DNA from: Streptomyces cyaneofuscatus
GTDB taxonomy: Bacteria > Actinomycetota > Actinomycetes > Streptomycetales > Streptomycetaceae
Reading direction: 5' to 3'
Assembly: GCF_000718135.1 (NCBI RefSeq)
Contig: NZ_JOEM01000015.1
Location: 1 to 64,000 of the forward strand
DNA: 64,000 nt
Shown here: positions 18,963 through 27,924 of the stretch, in pieces
Layout of the letters: each line of letters begins with the position of its first letter
How positions within the stretch are numbered: position 1 is the first letter of the stretch
Program-made: the position numbers and the translations under genes
Notes under the pieces: model-generated
What the model saw: the letters and a program-made list of their open reading frames with translations, nothing else
Databases searched by the model: none
Told to the model about the DNA's origin: nothing

Positions 18963-20222
18963 TCAGGCCGCGCCGCGTCTGCGGACGACGGCGAAGACCA
19001 CTGCCCCGAGGACGGCCACGCCTGCGATGCCGCCGACGATCAGGCCCAGGGGGACGCCGCCGTCCGACGCCGCCGCCGCCTCGGTGTCGCCCGCTGCGAC
19101 GGTCTCGTCGACCTTGTCGGCGTTCTCGTTCTGGGCGGGCTGTTCGGAGGCGGGGGCGGAGGATGTGGAGGAGGGCGCGGGGGAGGCCGGGGAGCCGCCC
19201 GTCCGCTCCGCGGTGAGGGGGCTGATGTCCGGGTCTCCGGGGTCGCCCTTGCCCTTGAGGATGTTCATCGCGGGGCGGATGAGGCCGTGACCGAGGTACT
19301 TGCTGAGAGTGCCCTTCTCCCAGTCCCTTCCGGCCGTGTCGAAGAGGACGTTGAGGACCTGATTGGCGGTCCAGTCGGGGTGGGCGGACCAGACCAGGGC
19401 GGCGGAGGCAGAGGCGATGGCGGTGGCGGAGCTGGTCCCTCCAATTCCGTCACAATACTTTTGGAAGGAATTGTCGCACCAACGGGGAATATCACTTCCC
19501 GGGGCGGCAACATCCACAGAATTGCCGTTCTGCGAAAACTTGGAGACCTTGCCCTTTTGATCCGCTGAGGCGACACCCACAACCTGAGGGTACGAGGCCG
19601 GATAAAGGTCGCCGTTACCCCCCTCCGCATTGTTTCCGACGCTGGCAAAAAAGAGCTTACCCTTGCTTTCCGCGTACTTTACGGCTTCCCTCTCGCGATC
19701 CAGGCTGAACTCGCCACCGAACGACATGTTGATAATTTTTGCATCGCTGTCGGCCGCAGCCCGAATAGCGTTCGCCCATTCCGTTGCGTTCAGGGAGGGC
19801 TTCTTCTGGAAATCGTCATTACTGATCCGCACTGGAATGATCTTGGAGCCCGGGGCAAGGCCCTTTAGCCCGCCACCCTTCCCCGTTCCGGCGATCAGTT
19901 CAGCCATGGTTGTGCCATGACCGTTGTAATCGTCGTTCTCGTCCCCCTCGGCCGCCGTAGCATCAGTGCCCTTGAGGACCTGACCCTGCAGGGACGAAGT
20001 GGACGCATTAACGCCTGTGTCGATGACGGCGACTTTGATGCCTTCGCCTGTCGTCACCTTCCACATCTCTTCAGCCTGCAACGCACTGAGGTACCACTGC
20101 TTGGGTTGCACGTCCGCAGCTGCGGCTGGCTGTGCCGCACCGGCAAGGACCACGCTCCACGAAGCGGTCACAGCCAGCGCGCTGAGTACACGCTTCTGGG
20201 AGCGGCCCATTCCTGCTGTCAT
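18963..20222 (-). CDS. mycP: mycosin-type membrane-anchored serine protease (first copy)
   Basis: Subtilisin-fold protease of the ESX system. It has an N-terminal signal peptide (about 1-36), catalytic Asp at about 68 (VAVIDTGV), His at about 102 (NGHGTT), oxyanion Asn at about 197 and Ser at about 264 (GTSSATA), all present. Two cysteines at about 249 and 257 could form the disulfide typical of mycosins. A Ser/Pro/Ala/Glu-rich linker leads to a C-terminal transmembrane helix (LGLIVGGIAGVAVLGAVVF) and RRRG anchor. The catalytic-domain half is strikingly lower in GC than the tail-coding part. It is downstream of the PPE-like gene. Confidence 0.94.
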   Translation of the reverse strand: MTAGMGRSQKRVLSALAVTASWSVVLAGAAQPAAAADVQPKQWYLSALQAEEMWKVTTGEGIKVAVIDTGVNASTSSLQGQVLKGTDATAAEGDENDDYNGHGTTMAELIAGTGKGGGLKGLAPGSKIIPVRISNDDFQKKPSLNATEWANAIRAAADSDAKIINMSFGGEFSLDREREAVKYAESKGKLFFASVGNNAEGGNGDLYPASYPQVVGVASADQKGKVSKFSQNGNSVDVAAPGSDIPRWCDNSFQKYCDGIGGTSSATAIASASAALVWSAHPDWTANQVLNVLFDTAGRDWEKGTLSKYLGHGLIRPAMNILKGKGDPGDPDISPLTAERTGGSPASPAPSSTSSAPASEQPAQNENADKVDETVAAGDTEAAAASDGGVPLGLIVGGIAGVAVLGAVVFAVVRRRGAA

Positions 20223-20247
20223 CCTGACTTCCGAACCTTCCCTGGGA

Positions 20248-21924
20248 CTACTGCTCGACCACCGGCGGCACGGCTCCGCGCCGTCGGGCCACCCATGTTT
20301 CTTCGTCTTCCGTCAGGTAGTCCGGACGAGTCGACCCGGTGTTCTCCTCGTCCTTCCGGTCAGTTTTCCGCCGACCGGCAGGGCCGCGGACCAGTCCTGC
20401 GCCACCGGCCGTGAAGCCCTTAGAGCCGGAGCCCGACGTCCCTCGGGCAGCTCCGACCACTCCATTGGCGCCCGAGACAGGCCCACCACGCTGGCCGGAG
20501 CGCGGCGCATTGCCACTTGCGCCGGGTCCGCCGATCACCGTTCCTCGCGACACTCCACGAGCCCCGCCGGCCCCGGACGCCGCAGAGGTGGCCCGCTGCG
20601 GCGTACCGCCCACGATGCCGTTGCCCTGTCCCGCACGAGAGGTACCCGGTGCCGCTGTGCCGCCATGGGCGGCGATGGGTCGGCCGCCCGTCACGCCGGA
20701 CTGACCGGCCGTGGGCAGCTGTGTACCCCCGCCGGAACGCCCCGTGGCTGATGGCCCACTAGCCATCGGACTCGGACGGCCGACAGGCGCGCCGGTGCCG
20801 CCCCTGCCAGTAGCGCCGGCGCCGCTGGGGGATGCCTTACCCAGTCCTCCCCCGGCCTGGCTCATGGACCGGGGCCCACCCGCGGGTCCTGTGGCCCTTG
20901 AGGGGCCCACGGTTACCGGGTTCCCGAGACTCGGCACCACGGGCAGCGTCGGAGTGTTGACCGGGCCTGGGCCGCTCGTGGCCGGTGGTGTGAGAGGGGT
21001 ACCGGTGGCCGTATTCGGAACGGTCGGAGTCGCAACACTGTTGATCTCCGTGGACGTGCTTTTGTCCAGCACAGGTGCAGGTCCGAGAGCGCCTACCGAG
21101 GTACGTTCACTCTGGTTGGCGTCAGCCGACCCGCCTACTGTTGCGCGCTCCGGTACGCCTTGCGTCACTCCCCCTGCGCGCAGGCTGTCGGTGCCTCCCG
21201 ACGATCCCGAGCTCACATTTTGCTCCCCGTTGCCGCTCGGCCTGGGCACGTTGACACCAAGCCGCTGATCGAACCGCGGCGGTTCCTGCCCCGCCAGCAC
21301 CTCCTCCGACACCGCGTAGTACGACGCCAGCCGGTTGATCTGGTTGATCGCCTCCTGGCGGTTCTTCTCCACCGTGAGAGCGGCCGCGTACTGCGGGTTC
21401 GTCTCGGTCCGGGCCGGGAACAGGATGTCGTCCACGTCCGTCTGGATCATCCGGCGGTCGCGCGGCGGCATGGAGTTGCGGACCGATGCCAGGCCGGTGC
21501 CGGCCACCGTGATCTGAGTGCCCGCCGCGTCGGCGAAGTCGCCGAGCTTCGTGGCGTGGGTCACCAGGCCCTTGCCCCATTTACGGAAGGCCTCGCCGGA
21601 GTCGCCCTGCCAGTCGACGCCGTCGATGTGGTCGCCGAGCTCCTTCGCCGCGCTCCGGATCGCGTCCCTGGCCTTCCAGAGCGCCTCGCCCGCGTTCTCC
21701 AGGTCGGCCGGGTTGGCGTTCTCCACCAGGTCGATGATGGCGTTGAGGTCGTGTCCCTCGAACGAGGTACGGCCTGCTCTGCCGCCGCCTCCGAAGGGAA
21801 AGATGCTCAGGACCTCCCGGCCCAGCTCCGTCATATCGGTGACGACCAGCTGGGTATTGACACGGCCCTCGTCCTGCTTCTGCTGTTCGGCAGGGGTCAG
21901 TTCCGGCTGCTTCTCGTCGCTCAC
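20248..21924 (-). CDS. PPE-like / WXG100-domain type VII substrate with long disordered tail
   Basis: A 558-residue protein. The N-terminal ~230 residues form a helical WXG100-like domain (HIDGVDWQGDSGEAFRKWG gives the W-x-G turn near residue 100, followed by a long helix pair). The rest is a Gly/Ser/Thr/Pro/Ala-rich low-complexity tail ending in RPDYLTEDEETWV and VPPVVEQ, an ending I recall from Streptomyces T7SS-linked proteins. The GTG at 21924 overlaps the upstream stop as GTGA, with GGGGAG just upstream; 21936 is an alternative. The substrate role is inferred from operon position and architecture. Confidence 0.8.
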   Translation of the reverse strand: MSDEKQPELTPAEQQKQDEGRVNTQLVVTDMTELGREVLSIFPFGGGGRAGRTSFEGHDLNAIIDLVENANPADLENAGEALWKARDAIRSAAKELGDHIDGVDWQGDSGEAFRKWGKGLVTHATKLGDFADAAGTQITVAGTGLASVRNSMPPRDRRMIQTDVDDILFPARTETNPQYAAALTVEKNRQEAINQINRLASYYAVSEEVLAGQEPPRFDQRLGVNVPRPSGNGEQNVSSGSSGGTDSLRAGGVTQGVPERATVGGSADANQSERTSVGALGPAPVLDKSTSTEINSVATPTVPNTATGTPLTPPATSGPGPVNTPTLPVVPSLGNPVTVGPSRATGPAGGPRSMSQAGGGLGKASPSGAGATGRGGTGAPVGRPSPMASGPSATGRSGGGTQLPTAGQSGVTGGRPIAAHGGTAAPGTSRAGQGNGIVGGTPQRATSAASGAGGARGVSRGTVIGGPGASGNAPRSGQRGGPVSGANGVVGAARGTSGSGSKGFTAGGAGLVRGPAGRRKTDRKDEENTGSTRPDYLTEDEETWVARRRGAVPPVVEQ

Positions 21925-22349
21925 TTCGCTCCCCACCCGGACTCGAACTGGTCGTCGTCGCTACGCTGCTTCTGCTTGACGGCTTCCTCGCGCTCCCGGT
22001 CCATCCGCGTCTGGATCTCGTGGAAGCGCCGCCGCGTCTCGTCGTCCACGTTGTCGAAGCCGACCGCCGCCGCGTGCACGCCCAGGCTCAGGTACTCGAT
22101 CTGGTCGCCCAGCGACTTCGAGAGCGAGATCAGGGACTCGTGAACGCGGTTGTACTGGGTGTAGAGGCCGTCCGCCTCGGCGAAGCGGGCGTTCGGGCCG
22201 CTCAAGGAGGCGCGCGACACCTTCTGGGCCGCCACCTTCGACTTGCCTGCGGCCGAGCCCTCCAGGTCTGCGAGCAGGGCGTCCACCCGCTTCTTGAATG
22301 TCTCCAGCGCGCCTACGCCGCGCCTGAGGTCACCTGGACCGGTCCCCAT
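21921..22349 (-). CDS. small helical T7SS-operon protein, possible PPE partner
   Basis: A 142-residue all-helical, charged protein (LETFKKRVDALLADLE; HESLISLSKSLGDQIEYLS; DDETRRRFHEIQTRMDREREEAVKQKQ) with coiled-coil character. It has no WxG motif, signal or membrane helix. The ATG at 22349 is preceded by GGGAGG; an upstream ATG at 22370 overlaps that ribosome site and is less likely. First gene of the leftward esx operon, coupled by GTGA to the PPE-like gene. Pairing with that protein, as PE with PPE in mycobacteria, is inference from layout. Confidence 0.75.
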   Translation of the reverse strand: MGTGPGDLRRGVGALETFKKRVDALLADLEGSAAGKSKVAAQKVSRASLSGPNARFAEADGLYTQYNRVHESLISLSKSLGDQIEYLSLGVHAAAVGFDNVDDETRRRFHEIQTRMDREREEAVKQKQRSDDDQFESGWGAK

Positions 22350-22519
22350 GCCGTCCTCCCCGTTGTGCATCCCCGTTTGCTCGGATCGTTCTGCGTTGCT
22401 ATCGCATCGATGCGATCCGAGCCCATCTCATCCGGTAACTCTAGTCACTGCGTGGCGCCGGGCCAATTGGGTTGGCGGCCACATGACTTGTCTCATGCCT
22501 CGGCCGAGGCGCTCCTCCG

Positions 22520-23779
22520 TCAGGCGCCGCCCGCGAGCCGCCTCTTGCGGCGTCTCGTGTCCCGTACGGCCACTGCCACACCGGCGATCGCGGCCACCAG
22601 GACGCCGCCGCCCACGACGACGTACGTCGCGAGGCGGGCGTTGCGTTCGTCGGCCGTTTCGCCCAGCTGGAGCTGGGCCGTGGTCGGTGCTTCGCCTTTG
22701 CTCATGCCCTCGCTCGCGACCGGGCGCTCGATGGGCTTGTCGTCCTCGGTGAGGGCGCGTACCGGGTCGACGACGCCCCAGCCCACGTGGCGGTCGTGGC
22801 CCGCCACCGAGCGCTCCGCCGTCTGCTGCATCTGGGCCACGATCTGCCGCGGCGTCCAGCGGGGGTGCTTCGCCTTGATCAGCGCGGCGACTCCGGCGAC
22901 GTACGGGGCGGAGAAGCTGGTGCCGTTGTCGGCGCAGTGGCCGCCGCCGGGGACGGTGGAGACCATGTCCACGCCGGGGGCGGCGATGCCGACGAACGGG
23001 CCGCCCTGGGAGAAGTAGGCGCGTTCGTTGTTCCGGTCCGAGGAGGCGACGGCGAGGACGCCCTCGTACGAAGCGGGGTAGGTCAGCTTCGCCTTGCCGT
23101 CCATGCCGTCGTTGCCCGCCGAGGCGATGACCACGACGTTCTCGGCCAGGGCGTGGTCGACCGCCTGCTTCAGGCGCGGTGTCGGCGCGACGGCGTCGGC
23201 GGTGTCCTGGGAGATGTTGATGATGTGGGCACCCGCGTCGTCGGTGGCGTAGCGGATGGCCCGGGCCAGGGAGTCCGCCGTTCCGTTGCCGTCGGCGTCG
23301 TTCTGCTGGATCGGGATGATCGTCGCGTCCGGGGCGAGGCCGGCGAAGCCCGTGCCCTTCGCCTCGCGCGCGGCGATGATGCCGGCGACCTTGGTGCCGT
23401 GACCCACCGTGTCGGTGGTGCCGTTCTCCTTGCCGCGTTCGATCTCGCGGCCGTCCTCGGTCTTGAGCTTCTTCGGCAGGAAGTTCTTGCCCGCCTTGAC
23501 GTCCACGGCGGGGGTCAGCTGGGGGTTCTTCACGTCGACGCCGGTGTCGATGACCGCCACGCGTACCCCCTTCCCGGTGGACTGCTTCCACAGCTCGTCC
23601 ATGAGGACGCGCTGCAACGACCAGGGGCGGCCCGGGTACTTCTTCCCGTCGAACGTGCACTGGGTCGTGTCGTCCGCCGCCGCCTGAGGGGACGGCAGGG
23701 CGACGAGGAGGAAGCCGGTGGCCGCCGCTGTCGTCAGGAGGTGCCTGGTCGTACGAGGCAGAGGGGTGGGGCGCTTCAT
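22520..23779 (-). CDS. mycosin-type membrane-anchored serine protease (second copy)
   Basis: A second 419-residue mycosin-like subtilase in the same locus. It has a signal peptide (about 1-35), Asp at about 78 (VAVIDTGV), His at about 127 (TVGHGTK), Asn at about 223 (SAGND) and Ser at about 288 (GTSFSAP), a C-terminal helix (YVVVGGGVLVAAIAGVAVAV) and an RRRKRR stop-transfer. The charged insert between Asp and His (KLKTEDGREIERGKE) differs from the first copy. It lies 14 bp downstream of eccB, so it is the likely housekeeping mycosin of this operon. Composition is uniformly high GC, unlike the first copy. Confidence 0.93.
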   Translation of the reverse strand: MKRPTPLPRTTRHLLTTAAATGFLLVALPSPQAAADDTTQCTFDGKKYPGRPWSLQRVLMDELWKQSTGKGVRVAVIDTGVDVKNPQLTPAVDVKAGKNFLPKKLKTEDGREIERGKENGTTDTVGHGTKVAGIIAAREAKGTGFAGLAPDATIIPIQQNDADGNGTADSLARAIRYATDDAGAHIINISQDTADAVAPTPRLKQAVDHALAENVVVIASAGNDGMDGKAKLTYPASYEGVLAVASSDRNNERAYFSQGGPFVGIAAPGVDMVSTVPGGGHCADNGTSFSAPYVAGVAALIKAKHPRWTPRQIVAQMQQTAERSVAGHDRHVGWGVVDPVRALTEDDKPIERPVASEGMSKGEAPTTAQLQLGETADERNARLATYVVVGGGVLVAAIAGVAVAVRDTRRRKRRLAGGA

Positions 23780-23793
23780 CTGTCCGGCGCTCC

Positions 23794-25320
23794 TCACGAA
23801 CCCTGCGGCTGGCTCGCCGCGCCCGTCGACAGTCGCGGACCCGTCGGCAGGAACGTGGACCAGGCCGCCGGTACGGGGGTGGGGTCGACGTCCTTGTAGC
23901 CGAGGAGGTTCTGCGCCTGCTGGGCCTCCTGCAGGCGCGCCTCCCGTTCCTTCTTCGAGCCGGACGCGCCGATACCGGAGTCGTCCTGGCCGCTGTCGCT
24001 GTTGGACTGCATCGCGTAGCGCAGTCCGGTGTCGGTGACCAGGAAGAGGAAGCCGACATCGGTCTGGGAGCCCTGGAACTGGCGGAAGAACTCGCCGGAT
24101 CCAGGGGTGACGTAGGCGCTGGAGGAGCCGGTGGGGAGCGTCGCCGGGAAGCCCGTACCCACCCAGGTGGAGAGGGTGGTGGCGCCGTTGTCGGCGTCGA
24201 CGTCGCGCAGGACGTTGCACACGGTGTTCCGGCTTCCCTTCGTGACGTCGGGGGAGTTGACGGCCTTCGCCTCGTGGACCGGCCAGTCCAGCTCCGCGCC
24301 GAAGGCCCGGCCCGGCGAGAACGCCGAGGCGCCCACCGGCTTCACCTGGCCGGCCTGGCCGAGCTTGTCCAGGTCCCGGCTGCTGAGCAGGAGCTTGGCG
24401 ATGAAGTCCGAGACCGGGGCGACCCTGCCGGGGAGGACGACGTACTGCTGGGTCCTGGTTCCGGCGGTGGCGGCCAGGACCATGCCCACCTTGTTCGTGT
24501 CGTCGTCGAGCGTGCCCGGGACGTTCGCGGGGGTGCCGGGGACGCCGTCCAGCGCCGGGAAGGTGATCCGGTCGCCCTGGTGCAGCGTCGCCAGCCACGC
24601 GGCGGAGACCCTCTGGGGCTTGGCGCCCGGGTCGACCAGGGTGCGCAGCAGCAGTTCGTCGGCGGGGACCGGGTACGCCTTGCCCGTGGCGTCCACGAGG
24701 TAGCGGGTCCGGTCGGGGCCCTCGACGTACATCACCTCGCCGCCGCGCAGCTTCGCCTTGCCCTCGGTCTTCCCCTCCTCGCGCTCGGCGAAGACGAAGG
24801 CGGCCTTCTGGATGGCCCGGCCGCCCTCTCCGGGCTGTTCGCAGACCGCCCAGCGCTTGGCGAATCCGGCGTCCTTGGGGTCGGGCAGCCGGTCGGGCGC
24901 GTACGGGATGCCGAGCGTCGCGCCGTGCGGGATCGTGCCGTTGTCCAGCACCGATTCGTCGACGTTGACGACCTTGCCCTTGTCCTGGGCGAGCAGGAGC
25001 TTGGCCGAGGACATGTTCAGGACGGGGTGGAGCTGCTTCTTGCCGTCGGTCGTCAACACCACGTAACGGGTGGTGGACTTGCTGGCGATGATGACGTTCT
25101 CGTTGGGGGTGTCCCAGTCCTTGGGGGCCACCGGCTTGAACATGCCCCAGGCGCCGAAGACGGCGAGGACGACGACGCCGATGATCGCCCCGGGGACGAC
25201 CGCGCGCAGGGGGCGCGGTGCGCCTTCCTCGGAGCCGGTCGGGTTGGGTTGCAGGAACTGTGCGATCAACCTCCGCTTCGCAAAGGTGTAGGCGTTGAGC
25301 TCATCCCGCCGTGATGCCAT
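23794..25320 (-). CDS. eccB: type VII secretion protein EccB
   Basis: Component of the ESX membrane complex with a large extracytoplasmic domain. The 508-residue protein starts MASRRDELNAYTFAKRR, the standard EccB opening with a short cytoplasmic helix. One transmembrane segment lies at about residues 40-60 (VVPGAIIGVVVLAVFGAW), then the periplasmic-side R-repeat domain with characteristic LLLAQDKGKVVNVDESVL and GIPYAPDRLP segments. The ATG at 25320 is preceded by GGAGAAGGGG. It is divergent from eccE across 183 bp and followed by the second mycosin. The much longer upstream open frame is antisense to eccE and is not used. Confidence 0.95.
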   Translation of the reverse strand: MASRRDELNAYTFAKRRLIAQFLQPNPTGSEEGAPRPLRAVVPGAIIGVVVLAVFGAWGMFKPVAPKDWDTPNENVIIASKSTTRYVVLTTDGKKQLHPVLNMSSAKLLLAQDKGKVVNVDESVLDNGTIPHGATLGIPYAPDRLPDPKDAGFAKRWAVCEQPGEGGRAIQKAAFVFAEREEGKTEGKAKLRGGEVMYVEGPDRTRYLVDATGKAYPVPADELLLRTLVDPGAKPQRVSAAWLATLHQGDRITFPALDGVPGTPANVPGTLDDDTNKVGMVLAATAGTRTQQYVVLPGRVAPVSDFIAKLLLSSRDLDKLGQAGQVKPVGASAFSPGRAFGAELDWPVHEAKAVNSPDVTKGSRNTVCNVLRDVDADNGATTLSTWVGTGFPATLPTGSSSAYVTPGSGEFFRQFQGSQTDVGFLFLVTDTGLRYAMQSNSDSGQDDSGIGASGSKKEREARLQEAQQAQNLLGYKDVDPTPVPAAWSTFLPTGPRLSTGAASQPQGS

Positions 25321-25503
25321 GTTCCGCTGCCCCTTCTCCCCGATGGTCGACCAGGGTGCCACACACACCGTCGGCCCCTGGTGTCGCACCGGGCCCCTAC
25401 TATGCCCCCAGGGGCTCGGCCCCCACTGCTCAGGTAGGGTGACCAACCGATCAACACCCGTACGGAAAACGGCGAATACGGGACACGAGGGGGCAACGCG
25501 GCA

Positions 25504-26841
25504 ATGGGTGCAGCTACGCGCGAGCGTACCGGGCGGTCCGGCCGCCGGGCCTCCGGTCCTTCCCGTCGGCAACGCAGCAACGAGCCGGCCGCCACAGCCC
25601 CCGCCACCACGCCGAGCGCCCCCGCGGCCACCACCCTGCGCGCCACCGCGCGGACCGGCCGGGTCCGGCCGCTGCGACGGCAGCTGGTGATCATCGAGGC
25701 GGCGCTCGCGGTGGCCGTGGTGGGTGCGGCGCTCGGCGGTGCCTGGCTGGTGCCTGCCGGGGTGCTCGTCGTGCTGCTGGTGCTGCTCGCGGTGGTACGC
25801 CGCCGGGGCCGCGCGCTCCAGGACTGGCTGGCCGGCGCCCTCCTGCTCAGGGCCCGGCGGCGGGCGGCGGCGCCGGGCGCCGACGCGGAGCCGATGCTGG
25901 CCCCGGTCGCGGAGAACGTGCCCGGCTTCGGCCCCCACATCTACGTCGACCGGGACCACCGCACGGTGGGCATGCTCGGCGACGGCACGTTCCTGACCGC
26001 GGCGGTACGGGTGGAGGCGAGCGGTGAGGCGCTGCGGCCCGCGTTCGGCGCCCGCTCGCTCCCGCTGTCGCTGCTCGGCGACGCCCTCCGGGTCGACGAC
26101 ATCGTGCTGGAATCCGCGCAGTTGGTGCAGCAGGTACGGGCCGCTCCCGCCCCGCATCTGCCGCAGCAGTCGGTCGCCCGTCTGTCGTACGGGCCGCTCC
26201 AGGACAAGACGGGAGCGCCCGCCCTGCGGATGACCTGGGTGGCGGTGAAGCTGGACCCGGAGCTGTGCCGGGAGGCCATCGAGGCGCGCGGCGGCGGGCT
26301 CGAAGGAGCCCAGCGCTGCCTGGTGCGGGTCGCGGACCATGTGGCGAGCCGGATCACGGGGGCCGGGTTTCGGGCCGTGGTGCTGGACCAGGACGAGCTG
26401 AACTCGGCGGTCGCCACGTCCGCCTGCGCCAACCCCCTGCTCTCGGGGCGTGCCGGGCGCCCGGACGCCGCACCGCAGCGGCGCACCATGGAGACCTCGC
26501 GGGTCTGGCGGTGCGACGACCGGTGGCACACCACGTACGCCGTGGACCGCTGGCCCGAGTTGGGCCGGGGCGCGACGCCGCTCCCGCAGCTGGTCGCGCT
26601 GCTGACGTCGGTCCCCGCGTACGCCACGACCTTCAGCCTGACGGTGCGGCGCGGAGCCCGGCAGGGCGAGACGAGCGTCAGCGGCCATGTCCGGGTGACC
26701 GGCGGGTCGGACACCGAACTCGTCGGCGTACGAAGGACGTTGGAGCAGGCCGCCCGGCACGCGAAGGTGGGTCTGGCGCGGCTGGACCGCGAACAGCTGC
26801 CCGGTGTGCTGGCGACGCTCCCCCTCGGAGGGGCCCAGTGA
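25504..26841 (+). CDS. eccE: type VII secretion protein EccE
   Basis: Peripheral subunit of the ESX membrane complex. The 445-residue protein has a ~55-residue basic, disordered N-terminus, two adjacent transmembrane helices at about residues 60-98 (LVIIEAALAVAVVGAALGGAW; PAGVLVVLLVLLAVV) and a large cytoplasmic domain containing FGPHIYVDRDHRTVGMLG and the conserved-looking RVWRCDDRWHTTYAVDRWP stretch. It is divergent from eccB and overlaps the next gene by GTGA. The assignment rests on architecture and locus, as EccE is the least conserved component. Confidence 0.88.
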   Translation: MGAATRERTGRSGRRASGPSRRQRSNEPAATAPATTPSAPAATTLRATARTGRVRPLRRQLVIIEAALAVAVVGAALGGAWLVPAGVLVVLLVLLAVVRRRGRALQDWLAGALLLRARRRAAAPGADAEPMLAPVAENVPGFGPHIYVDRDHRTVGMLGDGTFLTAAVRVEASGEALRPAFGARSLPLSLLGDALRVDDIVLESAQLVQQVRAAPAPHLPQQSVARLSYGPLQDKTGAPALRMTWVAVKLDPELCREAIEARGGGLEGAQRCLVRVADHVASRITGAGFRAVVLDQDELNSAVATSACANPLLSGRAGRPDAAPQRRTMETSRVWRCDDRWHTTYAVDRWPELGRGATPLPQLVALLTSVPAYATTFSLTVRRGARQGETSVSGHVRVTGGSDTELVGVRRTLEQAARHAKVGLARLDREQLPGVLATLPLGGAQ

Positions 26842-27593
26842 GAAGCGGATCGCGGAGAGGCGGAGCAGCAGTGGCGCGTGGTGTGACGGAGCGGGCCGGG
26901 GCCAGGCGCGGACTGCTCGGCCCCCGCCACGCGGGGCACACCGTGCCCACCGACGACCTCGGCGCCCTGTCGCTCCCGGTCGGCGACGACGGCGTGATCA
27001 TCGGCAACGACGCGGAGGGGCGCCCGCAGCTGATCGGGTTCCACCGCCCGGTCCCGTACGACGTCACGCTGATCGGCGGGCTGTGGACGGCGCAGGTGCT
27101 GGCGCTGCGCGCCGCGGGCACCGGTGCCCGGGTGGCGGTCGAGACCGGCCGGGTGCAGGCCTGGACCACGCTGGCGCAGGCGGCGGGCGCCGGTCTTGAG
27201 TGCGTCTCCCTGTACGACGTGGGGCGGGTCCCGCCCACGGGCGCCACGGTCGGCAGCCCCGTGGTGGTCATCCGCGACTGCGGTATGCGACCGCCGCGCG
27301 GCCGGGTGATCTCCTCCCCCTGGCAGTCCGTCCTGACGCTGCTCCCCTATCTCAGCCCCGTGGCACCCCGGTTGCTGCGTTCCTCGGCGCTCGTGGGCAT
27401 CCAGCGGGTCTCGCCCGACGAAGCGCAGCAGATCGGCCGGATCCTGGGGCTCGCACCGGCCGAGAGCGAGGCGCTGCCGACGCTGGCGGACGGGGTGACG
27501 CTCTGGGTGGCGGGCCGCGACCACCACTGGGTGATGACGAGTGCGACGGACGCGGAGACCGGTCTGCTGGGCACAGCTCGCCGGATGGACTGA
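26838..27593 (+). CDS. uncharacterised T7SS-locus protein coupled to eccE
   Basis: A 251-residue soluble protein with no signal peptide, no membrane helix and no motif I can name. A conserved-looking centre (DGVIIGNDAEGRPQLIGF; LIGGLWTAQVLALRAAGTG; SPVVVIRDCGMRPPRGR) suggests an alpha/beta fold. The GTG at 26838 overlaps the eccE stop as GTGA, with GGAGG upstream, so it is translationally coupled. A GTG at 26871 is the alternative start. By position it should be a dedicated T7SS accessory factor, perhaps a cytoplasmic partner of EccE. That is inference. Confidence 0.75.
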   Translation: MRSGSRRGGAAVARGVTERAGARRGLLGPRHAGHTVPTDDLGALSLPVGDDGVIIGNDAEGRPQLIGFHRPVPYDVTLIGGLWTAQVLALRAAGTGARVAVETGRVQAWTTLAQAAGAGLECVSLYDVGRVPPTGATVGSPVVVIRDCGMRPPRGRVISSPWQSVLTLLPYLSPVAPRLLRSSALVGIQRVSPDEAQQIGRILGLAPAESEALPTLADGVTLWVAGRDHHWVMTSATDAETGLLGTARRMD

Positions 27594-27690
27594 TTCCTCT
27601 CCCGTTCGCACCACACGTGGCCCTCCCACCGGGGAGCATGGACCCCGCAACGACACACAGTTCGACAGTTCGATCGGAAGGGACGCCGGC

Positions 27691-27924
27691 ATGGGCACCC
27701 AGCAGGAAAAGGACGAGCTCTACGCTCTCGACATCTCGGGCGTGGAGTGGCTGAGCGCGCCCGGCACCGAGGACGTCGAGGAGCGGGTCGAGATCGCGCA
27801 TCTGCCCGGGGGCGCGGTCGCCATGCGCTCCTCCCTGGACCCGGACACCGTCCTGCGGTACACGGAGGCGGAGTGGCGGGCCTTCGTCCTGGGTGCCCGC
27901 GACGGTGAGTTCGACCTCAAGTAG
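27691..27924 (+). CDS. DUF397-type small protein
   Basis: A 77-residue acidic protein matching the DUF397 pattern: ISGVEWLS near the start, VEIAHLPGGAVAMRSSLDPD in the middle and EAEWRAFVLGARDGEFDL at the end. DUF397 proteins in Streptomyces often pair with XRE-type regulators and include BldB-like and antitoxin-like members. Here there is no adjacent regulator gene. GGAAGGGA precedes the ATG at 27691. A terminator follows at 27942. It may link the T7SS locus to developmental control, which is speculative. Confidence 0.85.
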   Translation: MGTQQEKDELYALDISGVEWLSAPGTEDVEERVEIAHLPGGAVAMRSSLDPDTVLRYTEAEWRAFVLGARDGEFDLK

